Shown piece by piece: positions 38,281 to 45,105 of a stretch of 64,000 nt of DNA. Both the position numbers and the translations under genes were made by a program. How positions within the stretch are numbered: position 1 is the first letter of the stretch; every line of letters begins with the position of its first letter. The notes under the pieces were generated by a model, which ran no database searches, had not been told where the DNA came from, and saw only the letters and a program-made list of their open reading frames with translations. Location: the NCBI RefSeq assembly GCF_007641235.1, contig NZ_CP038157.1:1302001-1366000 (forward strand), in the 5' to 3' direction. Origin of the DNA: Corynebacterium sanguinis. GTDB taxonomy: Bacteria; Actinomycetota; Actinomycetes; Mycobacteriales; Mycobacteriaceae.

Positions 38281-38460
38281 GAAGATGTCAGCGTGTTTTA
38301 GTGCGTGTGGTGCTCCAGTTTTGCGCTGAGATCTTCGGGGGGAAGAGCTCAGCGCACTGTTGATGCCTGCAGCGCCCCAAATTTAGGCTGAGATCTTCCC
38401 GGTGAAGATGTCAACGTATTTTTGATGCCTGCAACGCCCCAAACCCATGCTGACATCTTC
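38281..38460. repeat. Array A: three tandem palindromic intergenic units
   Basis: Units at 38281-38336, 38342-38397 and 38404-38460, period about 61 nt. Each opens with a form of GAAGATGTCAGCG and closes with a form of CGCTGAGATCTTC, which are near reverse complements. The centres of units 2 and 3 share GATGCCTGCARCGCCCCAAA. Unit 3 has GATGTC left and GACATC right, a paired change relative to its neighbours. The array lies between the convergent fadB and acyl-CoA dehydrogenase genes. Confidence 0.9.
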
Positions 38461-38836
38461 CAGCAAAAACCTACCGGTAAGCACTAACCCCGGTGATCGT
38501 CTTGCCAACGATCAGAGACTGGATCGTGTCGGTGCCTTCGTAGGTGTGCAGTGCTTCGATATCGGCGAAGTGCCTGATCACGTCGTTTTCGAGCAGGATG
38601 CCGACGCCGCCGAACATGTCGCGCGCGTTGGCGGCTACGCGTCGCGCACCACGCGTGTTGTGCACCTTCGCGAGCGCAGCTTGCTTTTCGTTAAGCGTGC
38701 CGGCTTCTTCGAGATCGAGCAGGCGCTTGCAGTACAGGGCCATGCCGGTGACATCCATGAGCATGTCTGCCAGGCGCTGCTGGATGATCTGGTTTTTGAT
38801 CAGCGGCCGGCCGAACTGGTGACGCTCGGAGGCGTA
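38360..38836. repeat. 477-bp direct repeat, copy 1
   Basis: Nearly identical to 41452-41928 (offset 3092); I see only two differences, both in the intergenic part near 38417. It spans half of palindromic array A and the last 366 nt of the dehydrogenase gene 38471-39655. Sequence identity drops sharply at both ends, as expected after gene conversion. Confidence 0.92.
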
Positions 38837-39655
38837 GTCGAGCGCTTTCTCATAGCAGTCAATCGCAAGCCCGAGCGCACTCCACGCCACGCCGAGGCGC
38901 GTGCCGGTGAGGATGCCCGCGGTGTCCCTAAACGAGTTCGCACCCGGCAGGCGCCGATCCTCGGAGACCCGAACGTCGTTGAGCTTGATGTGCGCCTGCG
39001 GCAGCCCACGGAAGGACGCCTTGCCCGTGATGGTTTCAGCGCTGTACCCGGGGGCGTCCTGGTCGACTATGAAGCCGCCGACCTCGCCGTCGTCCTTACG
39101 CGCCCAGACGATCGCGATGTGTCCGACGGAGCCGTGGCCGATCCACTTCTTTTCGCCGTTGATGACCCAGTCGTCGCCGTCGCGCGTGGCGGTGGTTTCC
39201 AGCGCCACAGAGTCGGAGCCGTGGTTGGGCTCCGTCAGCGCAAACGCGCCACGGATCTCCATACGAGACATGGGGCCGAGGTACTTCTTTTTCTGCTCCT
39301 CAGAGCCGAGGCTGTTGATCGACTGCATCGCCAGGCCCGCTTGGACGAGGGGAGCGGTGGCGGTGGAGGCGTCGCAACGCGAAAGCTCCATGGTGATCAA
39401 CCGGTTGGCGCGGATCGACATGGGGCGCTCGCCCTCGATGTCGATGCCGTCGCGCACGAGCCCGCGCCGTGCTGCCTCATCGATGGCGGGGATGTTGTAC
39501 TCGGCTTTCTCCCAAGCCTCGTTGACCTGCGGGTAAACCCACTGAGCGTAGTCGCGGGCTGCGCGCCACCACTCGAGGTCGTCGCCGTCGATGTCCGCGA
39601 AGACCTGGTAGTAGTCGGCGCGGGGGAGGATGAGTTCTTGGGGTGAGAGTGCCAC
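38471..39655 (-). CDS. Acyl-CoA dehydrogenase, paralog 1
   Basis: 394 aa from GTG at 39655, with AGAAGGA 6 nt upstream. FAD/acyl-CoA fold: ALTEPNHGSDSVALETTA, GEKKWIGHGSVG, QFGRPLIKNQIIQQRLADM, and the C-terminal LHTYEGTDTIQSLI with the likely catalytic Glu. It makes the first beta-oxidation step and passes electrons to EtfAB. Its closest relatives in view are the paralogs at 41563 and 42830, with which it shares most residues. It follows the acyl-CoA synthetase by 13 nt. Chain-length preference unknown; a glutaryl-CoA-type substrate is possible. Confidence 0.9.
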   Translation of the reverse strand: MALSPQELILPRADYYQVFADIDGDDLEWWRAARDYAQWVYPQVNEAWEKAEYNIPAIDEAARRGLVRDGIDIEGERPMSIRANRLITMELSRCDASTATAPLVQAGLAMQSINSLGSEEQKKKYLGPMSRMEIRGAFALTEPNHGSDSVALETTATRDGDDWVINGEKKWIGHGSVGHIAIVWARKDDGEVGGFIVDQDAPGYSAETITGKASFRGLPQAHIKLNDVRVSEDRRLPGANSFRDTAGILTGTRLGVAWSALGLAIDCYEKALDYASERHQFGRPLIKNQIIQQRLADMLMDVTGMALYCKRLLDLEEAGTLNEKQAALAKVHNTRGARRVAANARDMFGGVGILLENDVIRHFADIEALHTYEGTDTIQSLIVGKTITGVSAYR

Positions 39656-39668
39656 GTGGTTCCTTCTT

Positions 39669-41198
39669 CTAGTCGATTTCGCGCAGCGCACGGCGCAGGA
39701 TTTTGCCGGAGGGGTTCTTCGGGATCTCGTCGATGAAGTCGACGGCGCGCACCTTCTTGTAAGGGGTGACGCGCTCGGCGACCCAGTCCATGATTTCCTC
39801 GGCGGTCAGTTCCGCGTCCGCTTGCTTGACGACGAACGCGCGCGGGATTTCCAGCCCATCACGCTCAACGCCGACGACGCCGACGTCCTTGATGCCGGGG
39901 TGGGTCAGCAGCACGGCTTCGAGCTCGGCCGGGGCAACCTGGTAGCCCTTGTACTTGATCACTTCCTTGGCGCGGTCGACGATGATCAGGTCCATCTGCT
40001 CGTTGAAGTAGGCGATGTCTCCGGTGCGCAACCAGCCGCCGTCGATAAGCGTTTCGGCGTTTGCCTTGGGGTTGTTGATGTAGCCCTTCATCACCTGGGG
40101 GCCGCGGACGAGGACTTCGCCGCGCTCGGTGGGGGCGACGTCGGCAAGCGTGTCGGCGTCGACAAGGCGAAGCTCGGTGTTCGGAATCGGCATGCCGACG
40201 CTCGCACCCGCGCTGACCCCGTGCTTGCACGATGTCACGAGCGGCGAGGCCTCGGTCATGCCCCAGCCCTGAATGACGCGCGTGTCTAGGCGCTTTTCCA
40301 CCTCGCTGAGGGTCGCCTCGCTCAGCGGCGCGGCGCCGCACATGACGAGTTCGAGGGAGCTGAAGCCTTCAACGCGTATCGACGGCTCCTTGGCCAGCAT
40401 CACCGCCATCGGCGGGGCGATGAACGTCAGCTGGATACCGTGCTCCTCGTGCGCGCTGAGGAACTGCTGCTGGTCGAACTTCGGCATGGTGAACAGGTGC
40501 ATCCGGTCAAGCAGCGGGCCAAGCAGAATGATCGTGAACCCGTAGATGTGGGAGAACGGCAGCACAGCCAGGATCTTCACGCCGTGGGTGATGCCGTTTT
40601 CGGCGAGCATGAAGTTCGATTGCACGATGTTCGCGGCCAAGTTGCGGTGCGTGAGCATCACGCCCTTGGGAAAGCCCGTTGTGCCGGACGAGAAGGGCAG
40701 CGCGGCGAGGGACTCCGGATCGACGTCGACCTCGGGTGCTTCCTGCCCGCGTGCGACGACGTCTGCGAGCTCCATCGAGAAGATCTGCGGGATGGACTCC
40801 ATGTTCGTCGGGCCAATGAACAGGGAAGAGTTCGACGCCTCAATGATGTGCGCGACATCCGACTGGTTCATCAGCATCCCGACCGGGCTGACGCAGGCGC
40901 CTACCTTCGCCGCACCGAGCAGTGCGATTGCGAAGTTGATCGAGTTCGGGACCTGCAGTGTCACGGTGTCACCGACGCCGATGCCGCGGGCGTGCAGGTC
41001 GCCGGCGATGGCGTCGGAACGCTGCTTCAGCTCGCCGTAGGTGACGCTGGCGCCGGTGGTGACCTCGGTCATCGCAGGAAGGGCTGCGTCTTCCTCGCTC
41101 AGATCATCGAAGATGAGCGAGTAGATGTCCTTGTTGGGAATCTCGAGGTCGGGGAACGGGCTGCTGATAATGCCATCAGCGTATGTGGCTTGGGCCAT
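39669..41198 (-). CDS. Acyl-CoA synthetase (AMP-forming; 4-coumarate/long-chain fatty acid CoA ligase type)
   Basis: 509 aa. The ANL superfamily P-loop is SSGTTGFPKGVMLTHRN. QGWGMTEASPL (A5), GWLRTGDIAYF (A7), IVDRAKEVIKYKGYQV (A8) and the catalytic Lys in NPSGKILRRALRE (A10) follow. It activates a carboxylic acid, probably a fatty acid, as CoA thioester for the dehydrogenases. AGAGGAG lies 8 nt before the ATG. It is transcribed leftward together with dehydrogenase paralog 1 and lies downstream of palindromic array B. Confidence 0.92.
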   Translation of the reverse strand: MAQATYADGIISSPFPDLEIPNKDIYSLIFDDLSEEDAALPAMTEVTTGASVTYGELKQRSDAIAGDLHARGIGVGDTVTLQVPNSINFAIALLGAAKVGACVSPVGMLMNQSDVAHIIEASNSSLFIGPTNMESIPQIFSMELADVVARGQEAPEVDVDPESLAALPFSSGTTGFPKGVMLTHRNLAANIVQSNFMLAENGITHGVKILAVLPFSHIYGFTIILLGPLLDRMHLFTMPKFDQQQFLSAHEEHGIQLTFIAPPMAVMLAKEPSIRVEGFSSLELVMCGAAPLSEATLSEVEKRLDTRVIQGWGMTEASPLVTSCKHGVSAGASVGMPIPNTELRLVDADTLADVAPTERGEVLVRGPQVMKGYINNPKANAETLIDGGWLRTGDIAYFNEQMDLIIVDRAKEVIKYKGYQVAPAELEAVLLTHPGIKDVGVVGVERDGLEIPRAFVVKQADAELTAEEIMDWVAERVTPYKKVRAVDFIDEIPKNPSGKILRRALREID

Positions 41199-41371
41199 AA
41201 TGGGCTCCTCTGTGTGACGGGTAACGCACCAGTTGTTAGTTCTATCAGAGAAACTGCTCGTGCGTAGCCTGTTGGCCTGAAAAAATCAGGTGAAGGAGCT
41301 TGGGTGTGGGGGAGATGCCTGGGCGTTTTTCTGTTTGTGATGCGCCGGGTTTGTGTTGGGGTCTTTTTAAG

Positions 41372-41552
41372 GAAGAGCTCAGGGCGTTTTTGATGCCGGA
41401 AACGTCCCGAATTCACGCTGAGATCTTCGAGTCGAAGATATCAGCGCATTTTTGATGCCTGCAGCGCCCCAAATTTAGGCTGAGATCTTCCCGGTGAAGA
41501 TGTCAACGCTTTTTTGATGCCTGCAACGCCCCAAACCCATGCTGACATCTTC
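41372..41552. repeat. Array B: three tandem palindromic intergenic units
   Basis: Units at 41372-41428, 41434-41490 and 41496-41552, each 57 nt with 5-nt spacers. The arms are variants of GAAGATNTCAGCG and its complement; all three centres share TTTTTGATGCC. Units 2 and 3 match units 2 and 3 of array A nearly base for base except for the left end of unit 2; unit 1 has diverged. It fills the region between dehydrogenase paralog 2 and the acyl-CoA synthetase promoter. The rest of 41199-41371 holds that promoter region and nothing else I recognise. Confidence 0.9.
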
Positions 41553-41928
41553 CAGCAAAAACCTACCGGTAAGCACTAACCCCGGTGATCGTCTTGCCAA
41601 CGATCAGAGACTGGATCGTGTCGGTGCCTTCGTAGGTGTGCAGTGCTTCGATATCGGCGAAGTGCCTGATCACGTCGTTTTCGAGCAGGATGCCGACGCC
41701 GCCGAACATGTCGCGCGCGTTGGCGGCTACGCGTCGCGCACCACGCGTGTTGTGCACCTTCGCGAGCGCAGCTTGCTTTTCGTTAAGCGTGCCGGCTTCT
41801 TCGAGATCGAGCAGGCGCTTGCAGTACAGGGCCATGCCGGTGACATCCATGAGCATGTCTGCCAGGCGCTGCTGGATGATCTGGTTTTTGATCAGCGGCC
41901 GGCCGAACTGGTGACGCTCGGAGGCGTA
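41452..41928. repeat. 477-bp direct repeat, copy 2
   Basis: Partner of 38360-38836. It covers the 3' 366 nt of dehydrogenase paralog 2, its stop codon and two palindromic units. Identical stops, spacers and silent sites show the copy is recent. Confidence 0.92.
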
Positions 41929-42753
41929 CTTTAACGCCTTCTCGTAGCAGTCGATCGCCATGCCAAGGGCGCTCCAGGCCACGCCCAAACGCGTTCCACC
42001 CAGCACCGCGGCGGTGTCGCGGAACGTGCGGGCGCCGGGGAGGCGGCGGTCGTCGGGCACGCGGACGTCGTTAAGCGTGATGTGTGCCTGGGGGATTCCG
42101 CGCAGCGACGCCTTGCCCTCGATCGTTTTTGCGTGGTAGCCGGGGGCGTCCTGGTCGACTATGAAGCCGCCGACCTCGCCGTCGTCCTTACGCGCCCAGA
42201 CGATCGCGATGTGTCCGACGGAGCCGTGGCCGATCCACTTCTTTTCGCCGTTGATGACCCAGTCGTCGCCGTCGCGCTTCGCAGTCGTCTCCAGAGCCAC
42301 AGAGTCGGAGCCGTGATCCGGCTCAGTCAACGCGAACGCGCCGCGGATCTCCATGCGCGCCATCGGGCCGAGGTACTTCTTCTTCTGCTCCTCAGAGCCG
42401 AGGCTGTTGATCGACTGCATCGCCAGGCCAGCCTGGACGATCACTGCCGTCGCCGTCGACGCGTCACACCGGGCCAGCTCCAACGCCACGAGGCGGTTCG
42501 CGCGGATCGACATGGGGCGCTCGCCCTCGATGTCAATGCCGTCGCGGATCAGACCGCGTCGCGCCGCCTCCTCGATGGCGGGGATGTTGTACTCGGCTTT
42601 CTCCCAAGCCTCGTTGACCTGCGGGTAAACCCACTGCGCGTAGTCGCGGGCTGCGCGCCACCACTCGAGGTCGTCGCCGTCGACGTCGGCGAATACCTGG
42701 TAGTAGTCGGCGCGGGCGTCGAGAAGATGGTGCTTAGCTGCGGATTCAGTCAT
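41563..42753 (-). CDS. Acyl-CoA dehydrogenase, paralog 2
   Basis: 396 aa. Same motif set as paralog 1: ALTEPDHGSDSVALETTA, GEKKWIGHGSVG, QFGRPLIKNQIIQQRL, and LHTYEGTDTIQSLI with the likely catalytic Glu. The last 122 residues are identical to paralog 1, while the middle (residues about 190-270) differs in many codons. AAAGG lies before the ATG. It follows paralog 3 on the minus strand after 76 nt. Electrons are expected to go to EtfAB. Confidence 0.9.
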   Translation of the reverse strand: MTESAAKHHLLDARADYYQVFADVDGDDLEWWRAARDYAQWVYPQVNEAWEKAEYNIPAIEEAARRGLIRDGIDIEGERPMSIRANRLVALELARCDASTATAVIVQAGLAMQSINSLGSEEQKKKYLGPMARMEIRGAFALTEPDHGSDSVALETTAKRDGDDWVINGEKKWIGHGSVGHIAIVWARKDDGEVGGFIVDQDAPGYHAKTIEGKASLRGIPQAHITLNDVRVPDDRRLPGARTFRDTAAVLGGTRLGVAWSALGMAIDCYEKALKYASERHQFGRPLIKNQIIQQRLADMLMDVTGMALYCKRLLDLEEAGTLNEKQAALAKVHNTRGARRVAANARDMFGGVGILLENDVIRHFADIEALHTYEGTDTIQSLIVGKTITGVSAYR

Positions 42754-42829
42754 GTCTTTTTACCTTTCGTGTGGAAAAGCCCCAACGGATCGATGTCCAT
42801 TGGGGCTGTCGTTGAAGCGTCAGGCGGGG

Positions 42830-44035
42830 TTAGCTGGTGAACGCGCCGACGCCGGTGATGGACTTGCCCACGATAAGCGACTGCATGGTGTCCGTGCCCT
42901 CGTAGGTGTGCAGGGTCTCAATGTCGGTGAAGTGGCGGATCACGTCGTTTTCGAGCAGGATGCCCACGCCGCCGAACATGTCGCGCGCGTTGGCGGCAAC
43001 GCGGCGAGCGGCGCGCGTGTTGTGCACCTTGGCCAGGGCGGCCTGCTGCTCGGTGACCTCGCCGGACTCCTCCAGCTCAAGCAGGCGCTTGCAGTACAGA
43101 GCCATGCCGGTGACATCCATCAGCATGTCAGCGAGGCGCTGCTGGATGATCTGGTTCTTGATCAGCGGGCGGCCGAACTGGTGGCGCTCGGAGGCGTACT
43201 TCAGGGCCTTCTCGTAGCAGTCGATGGCCAGGCCGAGGGCGCTCCAGGCCACGCCGATGCGGGTGCTCATGAGCACCTGTGCGGTGTCGCGGAAGGACTT
43301 GCAGCCCGGCAGGCGGCGGTCGTCGGAAACGCGCACGTTGTTGAGCTTGATCTCAGCCTGGGGGATACCGCGCAGGGAACCCTTGCCGGTGATCGTGGTG
43401 GCCTCGTAGCCCTCCTGGTCCTGGTCGACGATGAAGGCGCCGACCTTGCCGTCTTCCATGCGGGCGTAGACCACGGTGATGTGGCCGACGGAGCCGTGGC
43501 CGATCCACTTCTTCTCGCCGTTGATGACCCAGTCGTCACCGTCGCGGACGGCGGTGGTCTCCAGGGCGATGGAGTCGGAGCCGTGATCCGGCTCGGTCAG
43601 GGCGAACGCGCCGCGGATCTCCATGCGCGACATCGGGCCGAGGTACTTGGCCTTCTGCTCGTCGGTGCCGAACGAGTTGATTGACTGCATGGCCAGACCA
43701 GCCTGGACACCGAATGCGGTGGCGGTGGAGGCGTCGAGACGCGAGGCCTCCATGCCGATTATGCGCTTTGCGCGGATGCTCATCGCGGGCTGGCCCTCGA
43801 TGTCGATGCCGTCGCGGATCAGGCCGCGACGTGCTGCTTCCTCAGCGCCGGGGATGTTGTACTCGGCCTTCTCCCACGCGTCGTTGACGAAGGGGCGGGC
43901 GAACTCGCAGAAGTCGCGAGCCTTCTTCCACCATTCGAGGTCCTCGCCCTCGATGTCCTCGAAGACGCGGTAGTAGTCGGTGCGGGGGTCGAGCGGGATG
44001 CCTTGGAACGGCTTGAACTCGGTGGTGTCTGACAC
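42830..44035 (-). CDS. Acyl-CoA dehydrogenase, paralog 3
   Basis: 401 aa from GTG at 44035, preferred because GGAGG lies 8 nt upstream and paralog homology begins soon after; an ATG at 44080 would add 15 unconserved residues. It carries ALTEPDHGSDSIALETTA, GEKKWIGHGSVGH and YEGTDTMQSLIVGK. It is the most divergent of the three and has no palindromic array or conversion tract at its 3' end. It is the first gene of the leftward dehydrogenase series, with a perfect 10-bp palindrome in its promoter region. Confidence 0.9.
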   Translation of the reverse strand: MSDTTEFKPFQGIPLDPRTDYYRVFEDIEGEDLEWWKKARDFCEFARPFVNDAWEKAEYNIPGAEEAARRGLIRDGIDIEGQPAMSIRAKRIIGMEASRLDASTATAFGVQAGLAMQSINSFGTDEQKAKYLGPMSRMEIRGAFALTEPDHGSDSIALETTAVRDGDDWVINGEKKWIGHGSVGHITVVYARMEDGKVGAFIVDQDQEGYEATTITGKGSLRGIPQAEIKLNNVRVSDDRRLPGCKSFRDTAQVLMSTRIGVAWSALGLAIDCYEKALKYASERHQFGRPLIKNQIIQQRLADMLMDVTGMALYCKRLLELEESGEVTEQQAALAKVHNTRAARRVAANARDMFGGVGILLENDVIRHFTDIETLHTYEGTDTMQSLIVGKSITGVGAFTS

Positions 44036-44078
44036 TGGAACAACCTCCATTGTGTTGTCTAAATCGGAACTACTGCTC

Positions 44079-44108
44079 ATTGTGACTCATGTCGCAATGT
44101 TGCGCAAC
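44079..44108 (-). promoter_or_regulatory. Promoter and palindromic operator of the dehydrogenase series
   Basis: On the minus strand a CACAAT -10 (44084-44079) is preceded by the perfect palindrome GTTGCGCAAC (44099-44108), centred about 30 nt upstream of the predicted start, where it would cover the -35 region. This is a usual place for a repressor site. Which regulator binds is unknown. Confidence 0.42.
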
Positions 44109-44180
44109 TAATTTGTACCGTTTTTCGCTGTCTACTTCGTCACTATCTTAATGCGCTGCTCACACCGGGTAGCGCGCAGT

Positions 44181-44186
44181 TACACT
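44181..44186 (+). promoter_or_regulatory. -10 box of the small membrane protein gene, leaderless type
   Basis: TACACT, 7 nt before the ATG at 44194; no ribosome binding site. Confidence 0.5.
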
Positions 44187-44193
44187 TTGCCCC

Positions 44194-44499
44194 ATGCGCA
44201 CCCTCTGGTTTGTATTCGCCGCCGTCTTCTCCCTCGTCGCTCTGGCGGGCAGCTGGTTCGCCCTCCCCGGGTGGGTTTCGGTGGTCGCCATCATCCTCGC
44301 GGCCGTGTTTCTCCTGCTCGGGTTCTACGACACATTCCAGAACCGGGTGGAAGAGCCCATCGCGTTCGACGAGGTGCAGGAGGAGACGATCCGCCAGATG
44401 AAGGCCGAGGGCAATACGTCGCTGGCGATCCGGCAGGTACAGATGTGGTTTCGCTACGCCTCGGCCGAGGATGCTGCACGCGCGGTGCGCGAGCTGTAG
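44194..44499 (+). CDS. Small two-helix membrane protein, actinobacterial conserved
   Basis: 101 aa. Two adjacent hydrophobic helices (LWFVFAAVFSLVALAGSWF; VVAIILAAVFLLLGFYD) and a soluble acidic C-terminal half (EEPIAFDEVQEETIRQMK). It sits directly upstream of ndk, a place where corynebacteria and mycobacteria carry a small membrane protein of the same build. Function unknown. Confidence 0.8.
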   Translation: MRTLWFVFAAVFSLVALAGSWFALPGWVSVVAIILAAVFLLLGFYDTFQNRVEEPIAFDEVQEETIRQMKAEGNTSLAIRQVQMWFRYASAEDAARAVREL

Positions 44500-44509
44500 C
44501 CACGTTTAG

Positions 44510-44515
44510 TAGGGT
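44510..44515 (+). promoter_or_regulatory. ndk -10 box, near-leaderless
   Basis: TAGGGT with 8 nt to the ndk ATG at 44524, so the leader would be about one base. Confidence 0.4.
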
Positions 44516-44523
44516 AAGCAATC

Positions 44524-44934
44524 ATGACTGAACGCACTCTCATCCTTATCAAGCCGGACGGCGTTACCAATGGGCACGTCGGCGAAATCATCACCCGCAT
44601 CGAGCGCAAGGGCCTGAAGCTCGTCGAGCTCGACCTGCGCACCGCGGACCGCGAGACCGCGGAGAAGCACTACGCCGAGCACTCCGATAAGCCGTTCTTC
44701 GGCGAGCTCGTGGACTTCATCACGTCCGCTCCGCTTGTGGCCGGCATCGTCGAGGGTGAGTCCGCCATCGCCGCGTGGCGCCAGCTCGCCGGTGGTACCC
44801 ACCCGGTGGAGAAGGCCACCCCGGGCACGATCCGCGGCGACTTCGCTCTCAGCGTCGCCGAGAACGTCGTCCACGGCTCCGACTCGGTGGAGTCCGCCGA
44901 GCGCGAGATCGCCATCTGGTTCCCGAACAAGTAG
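44524..44934 (+). CDS. ndk: Nucleoside diphosphate kinase
   Basis: 136 aa, the standard length. The phosphohistidine is H117 in [12 protein letters not shown]. The opening [12 protein letters not shown] and the Kpn-loop region [18 protein letters not shown] are intact. It equalises NTP pools by phosphate transfer from ATP. It normally follows folC-DUF4233 closely in corynebacteria; here the 9-kb beta-oxidation block separates them. Confidence 0.97.
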   Translation: MTERTLILIKPDGVTNGHVGEIITRIERKGLKLVELDLRTADRETAEKHYAEHSDKPFFGELVDFITSAPLVAGIVEGESAIAAWRQLAGGTHPVEKATPGTIRGDFALSVAENVVHGSDSVESAEREIAIWFPNK

Positions 44935-44955
44935 CACTTCGCTTTTCGACGCCCC

Positions 44956-44992
44956 CACGCCGCCGCCACCCGCGCGCGGCGTGTTTTGTTTT
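44956..44992 (+). terminator. Intrinsic terminator after ndk
   Basis: CACGCCGC (44956-44963) pairs with GCGGCGTG (44976-44983), followed by TTTTGTTTT. Confidence 0.82.
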
Positions 44993-45105
44993 GCCGCCCT
45001 TACATATCGCAGGGGGTGTGAACGCGCGGTAAACCCGCGGCGAAGTCTTGGCCAACACTGCGCACCCGTGTTGCGGTCGCGCGGGGGCCATTGAACGATG
45101 AGCCT

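Noticed and set aside
38281..38460. CRISPR array
   Set aside because: The units are longer palindromes with constant centres and only 5-6-nt gaps; no unique spacers and no cas genes.
44036..44080. Upstream ATG for dehydrogenase paralog 3
   Set aside because: GTG 44035 has a well-spaced GGAGG; the extra 15 residues are unlike the paralogs and overlap the predicted transcription start region.
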